Notes under the pieces: generated by a model
What the model was told of the DNA's origin: nothing
Database searches by the model: none
The model's input: the letters and a program-made list of their open reading frames with translations, nothing else
Part shown: in pieces, positions 6,437-12,837 of the stretch
How positions within the stretch are numbered: position 1 is the stretch's first letter
How the letters are laid out: each line of letters starts with the position of its first letter
Assembly: GCA_003601785.1 (NCBI GenBank)
Contig: PIYA01000012.1
Coordinates: 1-12,928 of the forward strand
Origin: Candidatus Bathyarchaeota archaeon
GTDB lineage: Archaea; Thermoproteota; Bathyarchaeia; Bathyarchaeales; Bathycorpusculaceae
DNA: 12,928 bases
Direction of reading: 5' to 3'
Translations under genes and position numbers: made by a program

Positions 6437-7999
6437 TTATTTCCATTTTTCACGTTTCTTTTGATATACTCGCCATGTAATTGCCCATTTGTCGGGGTCT
6501 TCAAGCGGTTTGTGGTCGATTTTATGTATAGGACAGTTGTATGGTGCATTTTTAACTTTTTCCGGGTTTTTGTATGCTTCTTCTATTACCTTTTTTAAAG
6601 TGTTTAAATATTCGTCTAAGTCGTCTTTCGAATAAGATTCTGTTGGTTCTATTGTAAATGGTTCGGGGATAATCCATGGATGGTGACTTGTCCAAAGGTG
6701 AAAGCCGAAGTCCGCCATTCTTCTTATAATATCTTCCGAGGTAACTCCTGTATCTTTTCTTAGCTGCTCGAAGCTGTATCTGATCTGCTCTATACGTTGT
6801 TTTGTTTTCTGGAAGGAGATGCTTGCTCCTCTCATTTCACTTAAAATCTTTTTCATTACGTAGTTATTGTTTAAAACAGCTACTCTTGAGACTTCTCGGA
6901 TTCCTTCGGTTCCTAAACTTCTTATCCAAGCGTAAGCTCTTAAAATAACTGGAAAGACACCATAAAATTCTCTTATTTTTCCAATAGAGTGTGGTACATC
7001 GTAGTTTAAATAATATTTTTTGCCGTCGTATTCTACGAGGGGTACTGGTAAAAAATCTATAAGTTTCTCTGTTACACCTACCGCTCCAACCGCTGGTCCT
7101 CCACATCCATGTGGAGATGAAAATGTTTTATGTAAATTAAAAAAACCTAAATCGAAGCCGCAGTCTATTGCTCTAATGACACCTATCACTCCATTTGCGT
7201 TTGCTTGATCGTAAGCACATATTCCTCCTGCGTCATGCACAATTTTTGTAAACTCTTTAATTTTCGGGTTAAATATCCCTGTGTCTTCTGGATTTGTAAC
7301 TATAAAACCAGCTGTATGCTCCGAAACAGCTTCCTCTAAGGCTTCAATATCAGGTTGACCATATTCATTAGGATACAAATTTATTACTTTAAAACCTTTT
7401 ACAGCTGGAGCTGCAGCGTTTGACGGATGTGAAAGCAAAGTTGTTATAATTTCATTCCTTTTTTCTCCTTCACCATTAAATTCATGATAAGTATGTATTA
7501 TCGACATTATTGTAAATATTGCATGTGAACCGCCACCGGGTTGAAATGTAAATTTGCTGAAGCCGGAAAGTTCTTTTAAAAATAACTCTAACTTGTACAT
7601 TACCTCAAGTGCGCCTTGAACCATGTCCTCATCTTGAAGTGGATGAAGTTCAGTGACCTTAGGCGACCTTGCAAGAACTTCGTTAATAACAGGGTTATAT
7701 TTCATTGTACACGTACCCTGCCCAATATCAATGTTAATAGTGGCTCCTAACGTTTCCTGAGACAGGCGAAGAAAATGTCTTAAAACCCTTACCTGCCCGA
7801 TCTCTGGAAGTGCCGGAGGCTTTTTCCTAATCATGTGTTCGGGTAAAACAGAAATACCGTCGCCAACCGTTTCCTCTATTTCCTTTTCAACCTCTGGAAG
7901 TAGGATTCCTCTTTCACCTTTCCTACTTAGCTCAAAAATTATTGCTTCATCCCATTTAGCTTCATGAAAATCTCTAATCTTACTTTTTCCTCTTTTCAC
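6437..7999 (-). CDS. gcvPB: Glycine decarboxylase P-protein-like subunit 2 (PLP-binding), divergent
   Basis: A 520-residue PLP enzyme subunit homologous to GcvPB. The PLP lysine is Lys291 in FNLHKTFSSPHG, and GQGTCTMKYNP (93-103) and LPEIGQVRVLRHFLRLSQ (64-81) match the family. In the glycine cleavage system the alpha2beta2 P-protein decarboxylates glycine and loads the aminomethyl group on GcvH lipoate. Several usually conserved stretches differ here: FQPGGGSH (152-159) where true P-proteins have LQP(A/N)AGAxGE, YDQANANGV where YDGANLNAI is usual, and HGCGGPA where HGGGGPG is usual. It is therefore a divergent member and may use another amino acid or acceptor. The start is GTG 7999; its ribosome binding site AGAGGTGAT overlaps the stop of the PA gene, implying coupled translation in a 1:1 complex. 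No gcvH or gcvT lies in the window. The symbol records homology, not proven function. Confidence 0.85.
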   Translation of the reverse strand: MKRGKSKIRDFHEAKWDEAIIFELSRKGERGILLPEVEKEIEETVGDGISVLPEHMIRKKPPALPEIGQVRVLRHFLRLSQETLGATINIDIGQGTCTMKYNPVINEVLARSPKVTELHPLQDEDMVQGALEVMYKLELFLKELSGFSKFTFQPGGGSHAIFTIMSIIHTYHEFNGEGEKRNEIITTLLSHPSNAAAPAVKGFKVINLYPNEYGQPDIEALEEAVSEHTAGFIVTNPEDTGIFNPKIKEFTKIVHDAGGICAYDQANANGVIGVIRAIDCGFDLGFFNLHKTFSSPHGCGGPAVGAVGVTEKLIDFLPVPLVEYDGKKYYLNYDVPHSIGKIREFYGVFPVILRAYAWIRSLGTEGIREVSRVAVLNNNYVMKKILSEMRGASISFQKTKQRIEQIRYSFEQLRKDTGVTSEDIIRRMADFGFHLWTSHHPWIIPEPFTIEPTESYSKDDLDEYLNTLKKVIEEAYKNPEKVKNAPYNCPIHKIDHKPLEDPDKWAITWRVYQKKREKWK

Positions 8000-8006
8000 T
8001 ATTCTA

Positions 8007-9422
8007 TCACCTCTTCCCTTCTATAATTTCTCTTAACGCCCGAACCAGTTTATCTATGTCCTCTTTAGTGTGAATCTCTGTTACACAGTAGAGAGCACTA
8101 TTACCTAGTTCAAAGAAGCTTTTCGATAAGTCGATACCACCAAATATTCCATATTGAAGTAAGCGTTTATTAATTTCCTTAACTGACATGCCTGTTTCAT
8201 TGAAGTCAACTACAAATTCTTTAAAATGCGGAGCCCTAAACCTTGGAGCCTCTACTCCACTAATCTCTGACATTTTTTTCATAGCATACTGAGATCGCTG
8301 CATTATTGTCTTTCCAATCTCCCACATGCCTTTAGGTCCCATAAGCGCCAAGTAAACTCCAGCAGCTATGCCCCATAACGCTGCAGCAGTTCCCACAAAT
8401 TCCTTTGCCTTTTCCCTCTTTGCAAAAGAAGTTCTTTCAAAGGCAACATCACCGAAACCATATTCATCCTCAACGATAGTTTTGGTGATTCCGAATAAAC
8501 GCGAGGGATATTCCATCACAAACTTTTCCTCGTCACGTGTAGCTATAAAACCAGCTAATCCGCCTCCGAAATTCATATGTATTCCTAAAGGTTGAAGGTC
8601 ACCGCAAACGATTTCTGCACCGTAGTGACTCGGAGGAACAAGTACACCTAGTGAAATTGGATCCACGCCGACAACACTTAAAGCATTTTTTTCGTGGGCA
8701 ATATCAGATATTTCTTTGCCATGAGTTTCTATGAAGCCCAGATAAGAAGGATTTTCAAAGTAAACAGCAGCGATGTCTGTTGAAATTTTAGATTTCAAAT
8801 CTTCTAGATCCATCATGCCCGTTTCAGAATCATGTTTAACCAGTTTAACTTTCACAACAGGTTTACAATAGTTCTTTATAATTGCAAGTCTTTCGGGAGA
8901 TATGGTATCTGCGATAAGCACTTCGTCTCGTTTCGTTATTCTACAAGACATTCTCAGAGAAGTAGCTGCTGCCTGTCCCCAACTGTAAGTTGGTACATTA
9001 ACTACGTCCATGTCCACAAGTTCAGCGATTAGGCTTTGATATTCGAAAAGAGCTTGCCATCTTCCATGGTCTTCCCATGGTTCACCTGCGTACGCAGTTA
9101 AAAACTCTGATCTTTGAATAATTTCATCGCAAATAGCGGGAACGTAATGTGGCCAACAACCCCCACCTAAAAAGCAAAGGTTTTCCTCACACGTTTTGTT
9201 TTTGGAGAGAATCTGCTGTACATGCCGTTTCAAAGCGTATTCAGATAGCAACGGTTCAGGTAGTTTCATTTTTCCCTTAAACTTTAATTCTTCAGGAATA
9301 CTTGAGTAGAGTTCCTCTATACTTTTTAAACCGATTTTCTTCAACATTTCTTCTTGAACTTCTGGTACAGAGTTTGGAATATATGGATGAACTATAACTT
9401 TTCCATCCTTTTTTATCACCAT
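8007..9422 (-). CDS. gcvPA: Glycine decarboxylase P-protein-like subunit 1, divergent
   Basis: A 471-residue homologue of GcvPA, the subunit that completes the active site of the two-subunit P-protein. Family marks are HPYIPN near the N-terminus (12-17), FLGGG (84-88), RSEFLTAY (104-111), FEYQSLIAELVDMDVVN (126-142), VDPISLGVLVPP and GDLQPLGI (274-281). The stretch following RSEFLTAY, which in nearly all glycine decarboxylases reads close to TPYQPEISQG, is AGEPWEDHG here (112-120). GAGAYDHYVP is replaced by GGGCWPHYVP. These are among the best conserved residues of the family, so altered substrate recognition is likely. I chose ATG 9422 over TTG 9428 because GGGGAG sits eight bases before the ATG but only two before the TTG. 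The SDR gene ends 23 bases upstream and PB starts 7 bases downstream. The symbol records homology only. Confidence 0.85.
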   Translation of the reverse strand: MVIKKDGKVIVHPYIPNSVPEVQEEMLKKIGLKSIEELYSSIPEELKFKGKMKLPEPLLSEYALKRHVQQILSKNKTCEENLCFLGGGCWPHYVPAICDEIIQRSEFLTAYAGEPWEDHGRWQALFEYQSLIAELVDMDVVNVPTYSWGQAAATSLRMSCRITKRDEVLIADTISPERLAIIKNYCKPVVKVKLVKHDSETGMMDLEDLKSKISTDIAAVYFENPSYLGFIETHGKEISDIAHEKNALSVVGVDPISLGVLVPPSHYGAEIVCGDLQPLGIHMNFGGGLAGFIATRDEEKFVMEYPSRLFGITKTIVEDEYGFGDVAFERTSFAKREKAKEFVGTAAALWGIAAGVYLALMGPKGMWEIGKTIMQRSQYAMKKMSEISGVEAPRFRAPHFKEFVVDFNETGMSVKEINKRLLQYGIFGGIDLSKSFFELGNSALYCVTEIHTKEDIDKLVRALREIIEGKR

Positions 9423-9445
9423 TTTCAACTCTCCCCAAATTTAAA

Positions 9446-10243
9446 TTAAGCTAATCCGCCTCCATCAACAACTATAATGGCACCTGTAACCCAGCTTGAA
9501 AGATCGCTTGCAAGGTAGAGAACAGCGTTTGCAACATCTTCAGGCCTACCAACACGGTTAATAGGTCTATCAGCGGCTTCCTTCAAAAATTCATCTAGGT
9601 TCACTCCTAGTTGAGCAGCCTCGCTACGAAGAAGAGGTGTATCGATGTCTCCAGGACATACACAGTTTACTCTTATGCCTTGTCTACCGTGGTCAATAGC
9701 CATTGCGCGAGTAAGATTTACAACTCCACCCTTAGAAGCGCAGTAAGCTGCAGCCTTAGGACCACCCTTCAAACCCCAACCTGACCCTATATTTATTATG
9801 CTTCCGCCACCCGTTTTAGCCATATAAGGAATAACGTAACGTGAAACCAAATATACACCTTTTAGATTCACTCCGAGAACGAAGTCCCATTCTTTCTCAC
9901 TTGTTTCAACGACATCTTTGCGTACAATCACTCCCGCATTATTTACAAGAATATCTATCTTCCCAAAGTCCCTGAAAACTTTTTCAACAGTCTCTTTACA
10001 TTGGAAACTCGAAGTAACATCACATCTATAAAATTTAGCTTTAACACCTATCCTCCTGATTTCCTCCTCAGCCTCTCTTCCCTTCTCATCATTTATATCC
10101 AGTAAAGCGACATTTGCCCCTGCTTCGGCTAAACGCTTAGCTATACCAAAACCTATCCCAGAGACTGCACCCGTAACTATTGCAATCTTTTCCTTCAAAG
10201 AAATCTGCCTTAAGATTTTCTTGCTAATCATGTCGAACCACAC
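9446..10243 (-). CDS. Short-chain dehydrogenase/reductase (classical SDR, NAD-type)
   Basis: A 265-residue classical SDR oxidising an alcohol or reducing a ketone in the cytosol. The Rossmann motif TGAVSGIG is at 24-31, and Asp49 closes the second beta strand (VALLD), which favours NAD(H) over NADP(H). NNAG is at 101-104. The catalytic tetrad is Asn126, Ser154 (IGSG), Tyr167 and Lys171 (YCASK). PGDIDTP and the C-terminal VTGAIIVVDGG are standard. Length is normal apart from a short N-terminal tail. Starts possible are GTG 10243, ATG 10231 or TTG 10198; none has a convincing ribosome binding site. It is the first gene of the leftward operon with the P-protein-like pair and the NAD-kinase-fold gene, so it probably makes or consumes the substrate of the PLP enzyme, for example by oxidising a beta-hydroxy amino acid or hydroxy acid. 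The exact substrate is not readable. Confidence 0.9.
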   Translation of the reverse strand: MWFDMISKKILRQISLKEKIAIVTGAVSGIGFGIAKRLAEAGANVALLDINDEKGREAEEEIRRIGVKAKFYRCDVTSSFQCKETVEKVFRDFGKIDILVNNAGVIVRKDVVETSEKEWDFVLGVNLKGVYLVSRYVIPYMAKTGGGSIINIGSGWGLKGGPKAAAYCASKGGVVNLTRAMAIDHGRQGIRVNCVCPGDIDTPLLRSEAAQLGVNLDEFLKEAADRPINRVGRPEDVANAVLYLASDLSSWVTGAIIVVDGGGLA

Positions 10244-10282
10244 TTCTACATAAATTCAAACATACAATGTAATGCCAATTAT

Positions 10283-10296
10283 GTATTTATTTTTCG
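10283..10296 (-). promoter_or_regulatory. Candidate BRE/TATA promoter of the SDR-P-protein operon
   Basis: Leftward, CGAAAA is followed by AATAAATAC, a BRE-TATA arrangement. It predicts initiation near 10260, 17-30 bases ahead of the SDR starts. A second AT-rich element (GTATATTTTAAAG, about 10331-10343) lies further upstream and could be an alternative. Confidence 0.4.
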
Positions 10297-10511
10297 ACCG
10301 TGCCAAGCCACGTCTCCCAACGTAGCCTCTTTAAAATATACACCGCTCGAGTTGAAACGCCCCATTACTATTACATGATAAAATTGTAAAAAATCGCAGA
10401 ATAGGTTTACATCTCGGTTTAAATTCTCGGTAAATCTTCTTTCATAAAGCGCCGAGGTAGGTTCTGAAGTTAGATTCCAATCCGTCGAGAGGGGTTCCCG
10501 CGTAAAAGTTT
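10297..10511. other. Intergenic stretch without recognisable gene
   Basis: This part of the 370-base gap between the SDR gene and the ribbon-helix-helix gene has no reading frame with coding character. It contains a weak hairpin on the rightward strand, CTCGG (10426-10430) with CCGAG (10452-10456), and a GC-richer stretch (10450-10502). I tested it by eye for a tRNA T-arm and for box C/D motifs and found neither. Confidence 0.4.
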
Positions 10512-10595
10512 CTAGTGTCTTCTTTTCTTTCTTCTAAACTTCCTTTTTTGCTGCTTCGCAACCTTAGCCTTACGACGCCTCTTAGAACCCACCAA
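10512..10595 (-). CDS. Tiny Lys/Arg-rich reading frame (27 codons), doubtful
   Basis: Immediately downstream of the ribbon-helix-helix gene, in the same direction, an open frame begins at TTG 10595 or GTG 10592. It encodes about 26-27 residues of which more than half are Lys or Arg (VGSKRRRKAKVAKQQKRK, then FRRKKRRH), ending at TAG 10514-10512. An in-frame stop at 10604 bounds it upstream. Such a composition resembles tiny ribosomal proteins such as eL41, nucleic-acid-binding tails, or simply purine-rich DNA read in one frame. There is no strong ribosome binding site. I do not recognise a family, and the call stands only as a candidate because the uninterrupted basic run with an early stop is unusual. 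Confidence 0.22.
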   Translation of the reverse strand: MVGSKRRRKAKVAKQQKRKFRRKKRRH

Positions 10596-10616
10596 CCATC
10601 TTCACTCTTCACATGT

Positions 10617-10754
10617 TTATTTGGCGACCCATTTTTTTACAGCCTCTTCGACAGCTCTAGATAGGTCACCCTTTTTCCCGCCGAATCTTTCGATGACCTT
10701 GAACCTGAGCTTCTTTTCCAGTTCATCTGGAATATCCACGCAGATCCGACCCAT
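10617..10754 (-). CDS. Ribbon-helix-helix DNA-binding protein (45 aa)
   Basis: A 45-residue protein with the ribbon-helix-helix pattern: strand GRICVDIP (2-9), helix A DELEKKLRFKVIERF (10-24), turn GGKKGD, helix B LSRAVEEAVKKWV (31-43). RHH proteins dimerise through the strand, which inserts in the DNA major groove; many are antitoxins or autoregulators. The open frame extends upstream to 10835, but the preceding 27 codons have no family character, and ATG 10754 has TGGTGAT a few bases before it, so I start there. No toxin follows; only a tiny basic frame lies behind it. The DNA upstream (10886-10975) carries palindromic CGCAT/ATGCG sites suited to an RHH dimer or tetramer, suggesting autoregulation. 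Confidence 0.72.
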   Translation of the reverse strand: MGRICVDIPDELEKKLRFKVIERFGGKKGDLSRAVEEAVKKWVAK

Positions 10755-10885
10755 TTCAATCACCAAACTATTAATTTTCTGACACGATTCGCACGTGCTA
10801 GATGTTCTTCCAATAAGCAAATCGCCATATACCAAGTATTCCCTTCATTTTTGTTATCATCTTTCTTCGCCTTAATTTACTTATC

Positions 10886-10903
10886 CGCATAATATATTAT
10901 GCG
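10886..10903. promoter_or_regulatory. Perfect 18-bp palindrome, candidate operator overlapping a TATA-like element
   Basis: CGCATAATATATTATGCG is exactly self-complementary. Its AT-rich centre could itself act as a TATA element for leftward transcription toward the ribbon-helix-helix gene, so a bound protein would block it. The half-site CGCAT/ATGCG recurs at 10939-10943, 10959-10963 and 10971-10975. Confidence 0.5.
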
Positions 10904-10938
10904 ATTACTAACTTATAAAGATATCTGTTTACGCGTTT

Positions 10939-10975
10939 ATGCGCTAAAGATATTATGACGCATCAATAACATGCG
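10939..10975. repeat. Additional CGCAT/ATGCG half-sites
   Basis: ATGCG at 10939-10943, CGCAT at 10959-10963 and ATGCG at 10971-10975. The last two form CGCAT-N7-ATGCG, almost the geometry of the perfect palindrome (CGCAT-N8-ATGCG). Their crowding between the radical SAM gene and the ribbon-helix-helix gene suggests an operator array. Confidence 0.4.
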
Positions 10976-10995
10976 TGTATGAAATAAGTTTTAAT

Positions 10996-11988
10996 TCATT
11001 TGTTTTTCTGTCCTTCAATTCCTTGGAACCACCCAGCTTTATTCTTAAATGGTGCGACTCTTTTTGCAACCTTAAACATTCTAAGCCATTCAGTATCGGA
11101 TAAGAATAATCCTGAATACGCTCCAGCATAACAAGCTATCCCGCATCTTTCACATATAGGTTTGATTCCATTCTCGTCTGTGCTGGATATGACGCATGGT
11201 TGTTTTGTTTTGCCATTGCTATCCAAGTTTACAAAAAACCATTTGGGACAATTTGCAGTCCATTTTCCATCTCTAAACAGGTTTAGTTGTTTTGATGTGT
11301 TAGCAATAAAATCTGGATATTTTTCTTTTATTTTTAACAACTTATCTATGGTGTTGTTTCTTAGTTTTCCATAGGGCAACCATAATTTGTCATCATAAGA
11401 AAAAGGTGTATGAAATTGAAATGTGAGGGCTCTGGCGAAACTGTACCATTCATTGGCAACATCTTCGACGCATTTGTAGTTTAAACTGTTTATTGTCATG
11501 TTAATGACAACATCAACTTCAGGATGATTAAGAACATTTTGCTTCACCTTACGGTATGTCCCTATGCCTCTAATTGCGTTGTGAATACTTTCTATTCCAT
11601 CTATTGAAATGAAATATCCTGTACCAAAATCGATTAAGGGCAATGTTCCATTTGTCACTATAGTAACGTAGCGCCATTTCATCTCGCTGAGAATGGCCTC
11701 AATAACGTCTGGTCTAAGAAGTGGTTCGCCGCCTGTTAGACTAATGGACATTACATCGTTTTTTATGAATTTTTCCCTTACGACATTTCTCCATTCATCG
11801 GCACTCAATTCTTTATGCGGTCTTCTATTCAGCCACCAATAACAATGTTTACATTTCAGATTACAAAAATTTGTAATGTCAGCAGAACCAAATATGGGTA
11901 GTTTTTTCTTTAAATACTTTATTTGAATTATTTTATAAGCAACTTTTGTAACGCTGACTAGTTTTTTCAAATTAGAAGACCTATGCAT
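10996..11988 (-). CDS. Radical SAM protein with Cys-rich C-terminus (SPASM-like)
   Basis: A 330-residue radical SAM enzyme. The cluster motif CxxxCxxC is Cys42-Cys46-Cys49 in FCNLKCKHCYWW, and GGEPL (86-90) is the SAM-binding glycine motif. TNGTLPL and SIDGIESIHNAIRG follow in normal order. The C-terminal third has Cys247, Cys265, Cys279, Cys282 and Cys286 (ICERCGIAC), a pattern suitable for an auxiliary Fe-S cluster as in SPASM/twitch proteins that modify peptides or other substrates. It stands alone, with no peptide substrate gene or maturation partner recognisable on either side, so its substrate is unknown. The first 33 residues are basic and hydrophobic but form no clear membrane segment. 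ATG 11988 is preferred over TTG 11994. There is no ribosome binding site and the TATA box sits 28-39 bases upstream of the ATG, so the mRNA is probably leaderless or nearly so. Base composition is AT-rich compared with the thiolase block. Confidence 0.85.
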   Translation of the reverse strand: MHRSSNLKKLVSVTKVAYKIIQIKYLKKKLPIFGSADITNFCNLKCKHCYWWLNRRPHKELSADEWRNVVREKFIKNDVMSISLTGGEPLLRPDVIEAILSEMKWRYVTIVTNGTLPLIDFGTGYFISIDGIESIHNAIRGIGTYRKVKQNVLNHPEVDVVINMTINSLNYKCVEDVANEWYSFARALTFQFHTPFSYDDKLWLPYGKLRNNTIDKLLKIKEKYPDFIANTSKQLNLFRDGKWTANCPKWFFVNLDSNGKTKQPCVISSTDENGIKPICERCGIACYAGAYSGLFLSDTEWLRMFKVAKRVAPFKNKAGWFQGIEGQKNK

Positions 11989-12015
11989 GATCAATTATTT
12001 TATTACCCTTTTTAT

Positions 12016-12027
12016 TGTATAATTTCT
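12016..12027 (-). promoter_or_regulatory. Candidate BRE/TATA promoter of the radical SAM gene
   Basis: Leftward it reads AGAAATTATACA: purine-rich BRE-like bases then TTATACA. The expected start of transcription near 11996 almost coincides with the TTG/ATG start codons, pointing to a leaderless transcript. Confidence 0.4.
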
Positions 12028-12200
12028 AGTAAATGTTGCAAGAAGCATATTTACCTTCTCTCCACTATGTTCATTCACTTCATCTCCCAAAATATCAAAG
12101 CATCCTTTCCAAAAAAGTTCGAATCTCTCCCGGGTTACTATAAGAGGTCAAAAGTAAGTGTTATTAAGGTGTTTGCCTCCATGTTATTTTAGGTGAGTTT

Positions 12201-12374
12201 TTGGAAGAAACTGTTTTGCAGAAAGTTAAGGAGATCGGAAAGAAGCTTGACGAGTTAAGAGATTTTCTCGAAGACGTTTTCTTGACCAAGGAAGAGTATA
12301 TTTTGTTGAAAGAGACTGATGAAATCGTTAGGAACAAGCGTTTTAACGAGTTGAAATCTCTAGATGAAGTTTAG
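12201..12374 (+). CDS. Antitoxin-like small protein of a RelE-type toxin-antitoxin pair (57 aa)
   Basis: A 57-residue, highly charged, helical protein (begins MEETVLQKVKEIGKKLDELR, later EIVRNKRFNELKSLDEV). It starts at TTG 12201, four bases after AGGTGA (12191-12196), a spacing like that of other genes here. Its last 11 bases overlap the ATG of the RelE-like toxin frame at 12364, the classic antitoxin-first arrangement with translational coupling. No DNA-binding domain is obvious; the central hydrophobic heptads would wrap round the toxin. A TATA-like TTATTAAG at 12161-12168 could serve as promoter. The identification rests mainly on size, overlap and neighbour rather than on a recognised family signature. 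It appears intact although the toxin is broken. Confidence 0.65.
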   Translation: MEETVLQKVKEIGKKLDELRDFLEDVFLTKEEYILLKETDEIVRNKRFNELKSLDEV

Positions 12375-12631
12375 GGTTCTCGTTCATAAAAGGGAAAAGG
12401 GCGGATAAATTTTTAAGGGAACTCAAATCTGAAGAAAGGAAACGAATAGTGGACAAGCTTAAACAGCTTGAAGAGTTTCCGGCAGCTAGGCTTGATATTG
12501 TTAAGATTGCCGGTGAAGAAAATACCTTTAGGCTACGCATAGGAAATTATAGAGCATTATTTAAAGTCTATGGGCAAGAAAAAATAATAGTTATTGTAAA
12601 ATTAGACGCTAGGAAAAAGATTTACCGTTGA
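12364..12631 (+). pseudogene. relE: RelE/ParE-family toxin, frameshifted
   Basis: Two frames together make one complete RelE-type ribosome-dependent mRNA interferase. From ATG 12364 the first frame reads MKFRVLVHKREK and hits TAA at 12406-12408. From about 12401 the next frame continues ADKFLRELKSEERKR, then DKLKQLEEFPAARLDI, FRLRIGNYRALFKVY and the terminal LDARKKIYR, stopping at 12631. Removing one G from the GGG at 12399-12401 restores an uninterrupted product of 88 residues, the normal RelE length, with the conserved Arg residues of the GNYR and terminal LDARKK segments. As written the toxin would be a 14-residue peptide plus, at best, a truncated protein from GTG 12449 lacking the first helix. 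Either the toxin has decayed while its antitoxin persists, or the extra base is an assembly error in a short homopolymer; programmed frameshifting is less likely. Confidence 0.75.
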
Positions 12632-12710
12632 ACCCATCTTAGACTTGCAGATAACCCATTACGCGATAGACCCTTAGACAATTAAAATTGGCAAAATGTT
12701 AAAACTGAAA

Positions 12711-12763
12711 AACGGGTAAGTCCGTTCCCATAAGCTAACGAAAAAGCTCTCTGTGATCATGGG
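12711..12763 (+). other. Two adjacent hairpins, possible small RNA of unknown function
   Basis: AACGG (12711-12715) pairs with CCGTT (12722-12726) around a 6-base loop. Directly after it CCCAT (12727-12731) pairs with ATGGG (12759-12763), with an inner AGCT (12733-12736)/AGCT (12745-12748) helix. A TTAAAATT element near 12682-12689 lies about 25 bases upstream of the first hairpin. The rest of 12632-12837 shows no gene. No known RNA family recognised. Confidence 0.2.
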
Positions 12764-12831
12764 AAATCTTAAAAACGGGAAATTTAAACCAGTATTTGAA
12801 CTTATCCCGGGCGCTACAGACAAACTCATGC

Positions 12832-12836
12832 AAAAA
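12832..12836 (-). terminator. Short oligo-T terminator after the tRNA
   Basis: Leftward transcription leaves the tRNA CCA and meets TTTTT within two bases, enough for archaeal RNA polymerase termination at T tracts. Confidence 0.35.
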
Positions 12837-12837
12837 T

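Noticed and set aside
6437..9422. Straightforward assignment as the glycine cleavage system P-protein
   Set aside because: The homology is clear, but substrate-region motifs differ and gcvH, gcvT and lpd are absent nearby, so I report a divergent P-protein-like pair instead.
10400..10510. Possible tRNA or box C/D RNA in the intergenic GC-richer stretch
   Set aside because: There is no T-arm consensus, no paired acceptor ends and no C-box/D-box combination on either strand.
10755..10835. N-terminal 27-codon extension of the RHH protein
   Set aside because: The ribosome binding site TGGTGAT supports the ATG at 10754, and the extension shows no RHH-related sequence.
11983..12192. Rightward 69-codon open frame between the radical SAM gene and the antitoxin
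   Set aside because: It is Phe/Ser/Tyr-rich, overlaps the radical SAM start and promoter, and has no ribosome binding site.
12395..12410. Programmed frameshifting in the RelE toxin
   Set aside because: There is no recognised slippery heptamer with a downstream structure; decay or an assembly error is simpler.
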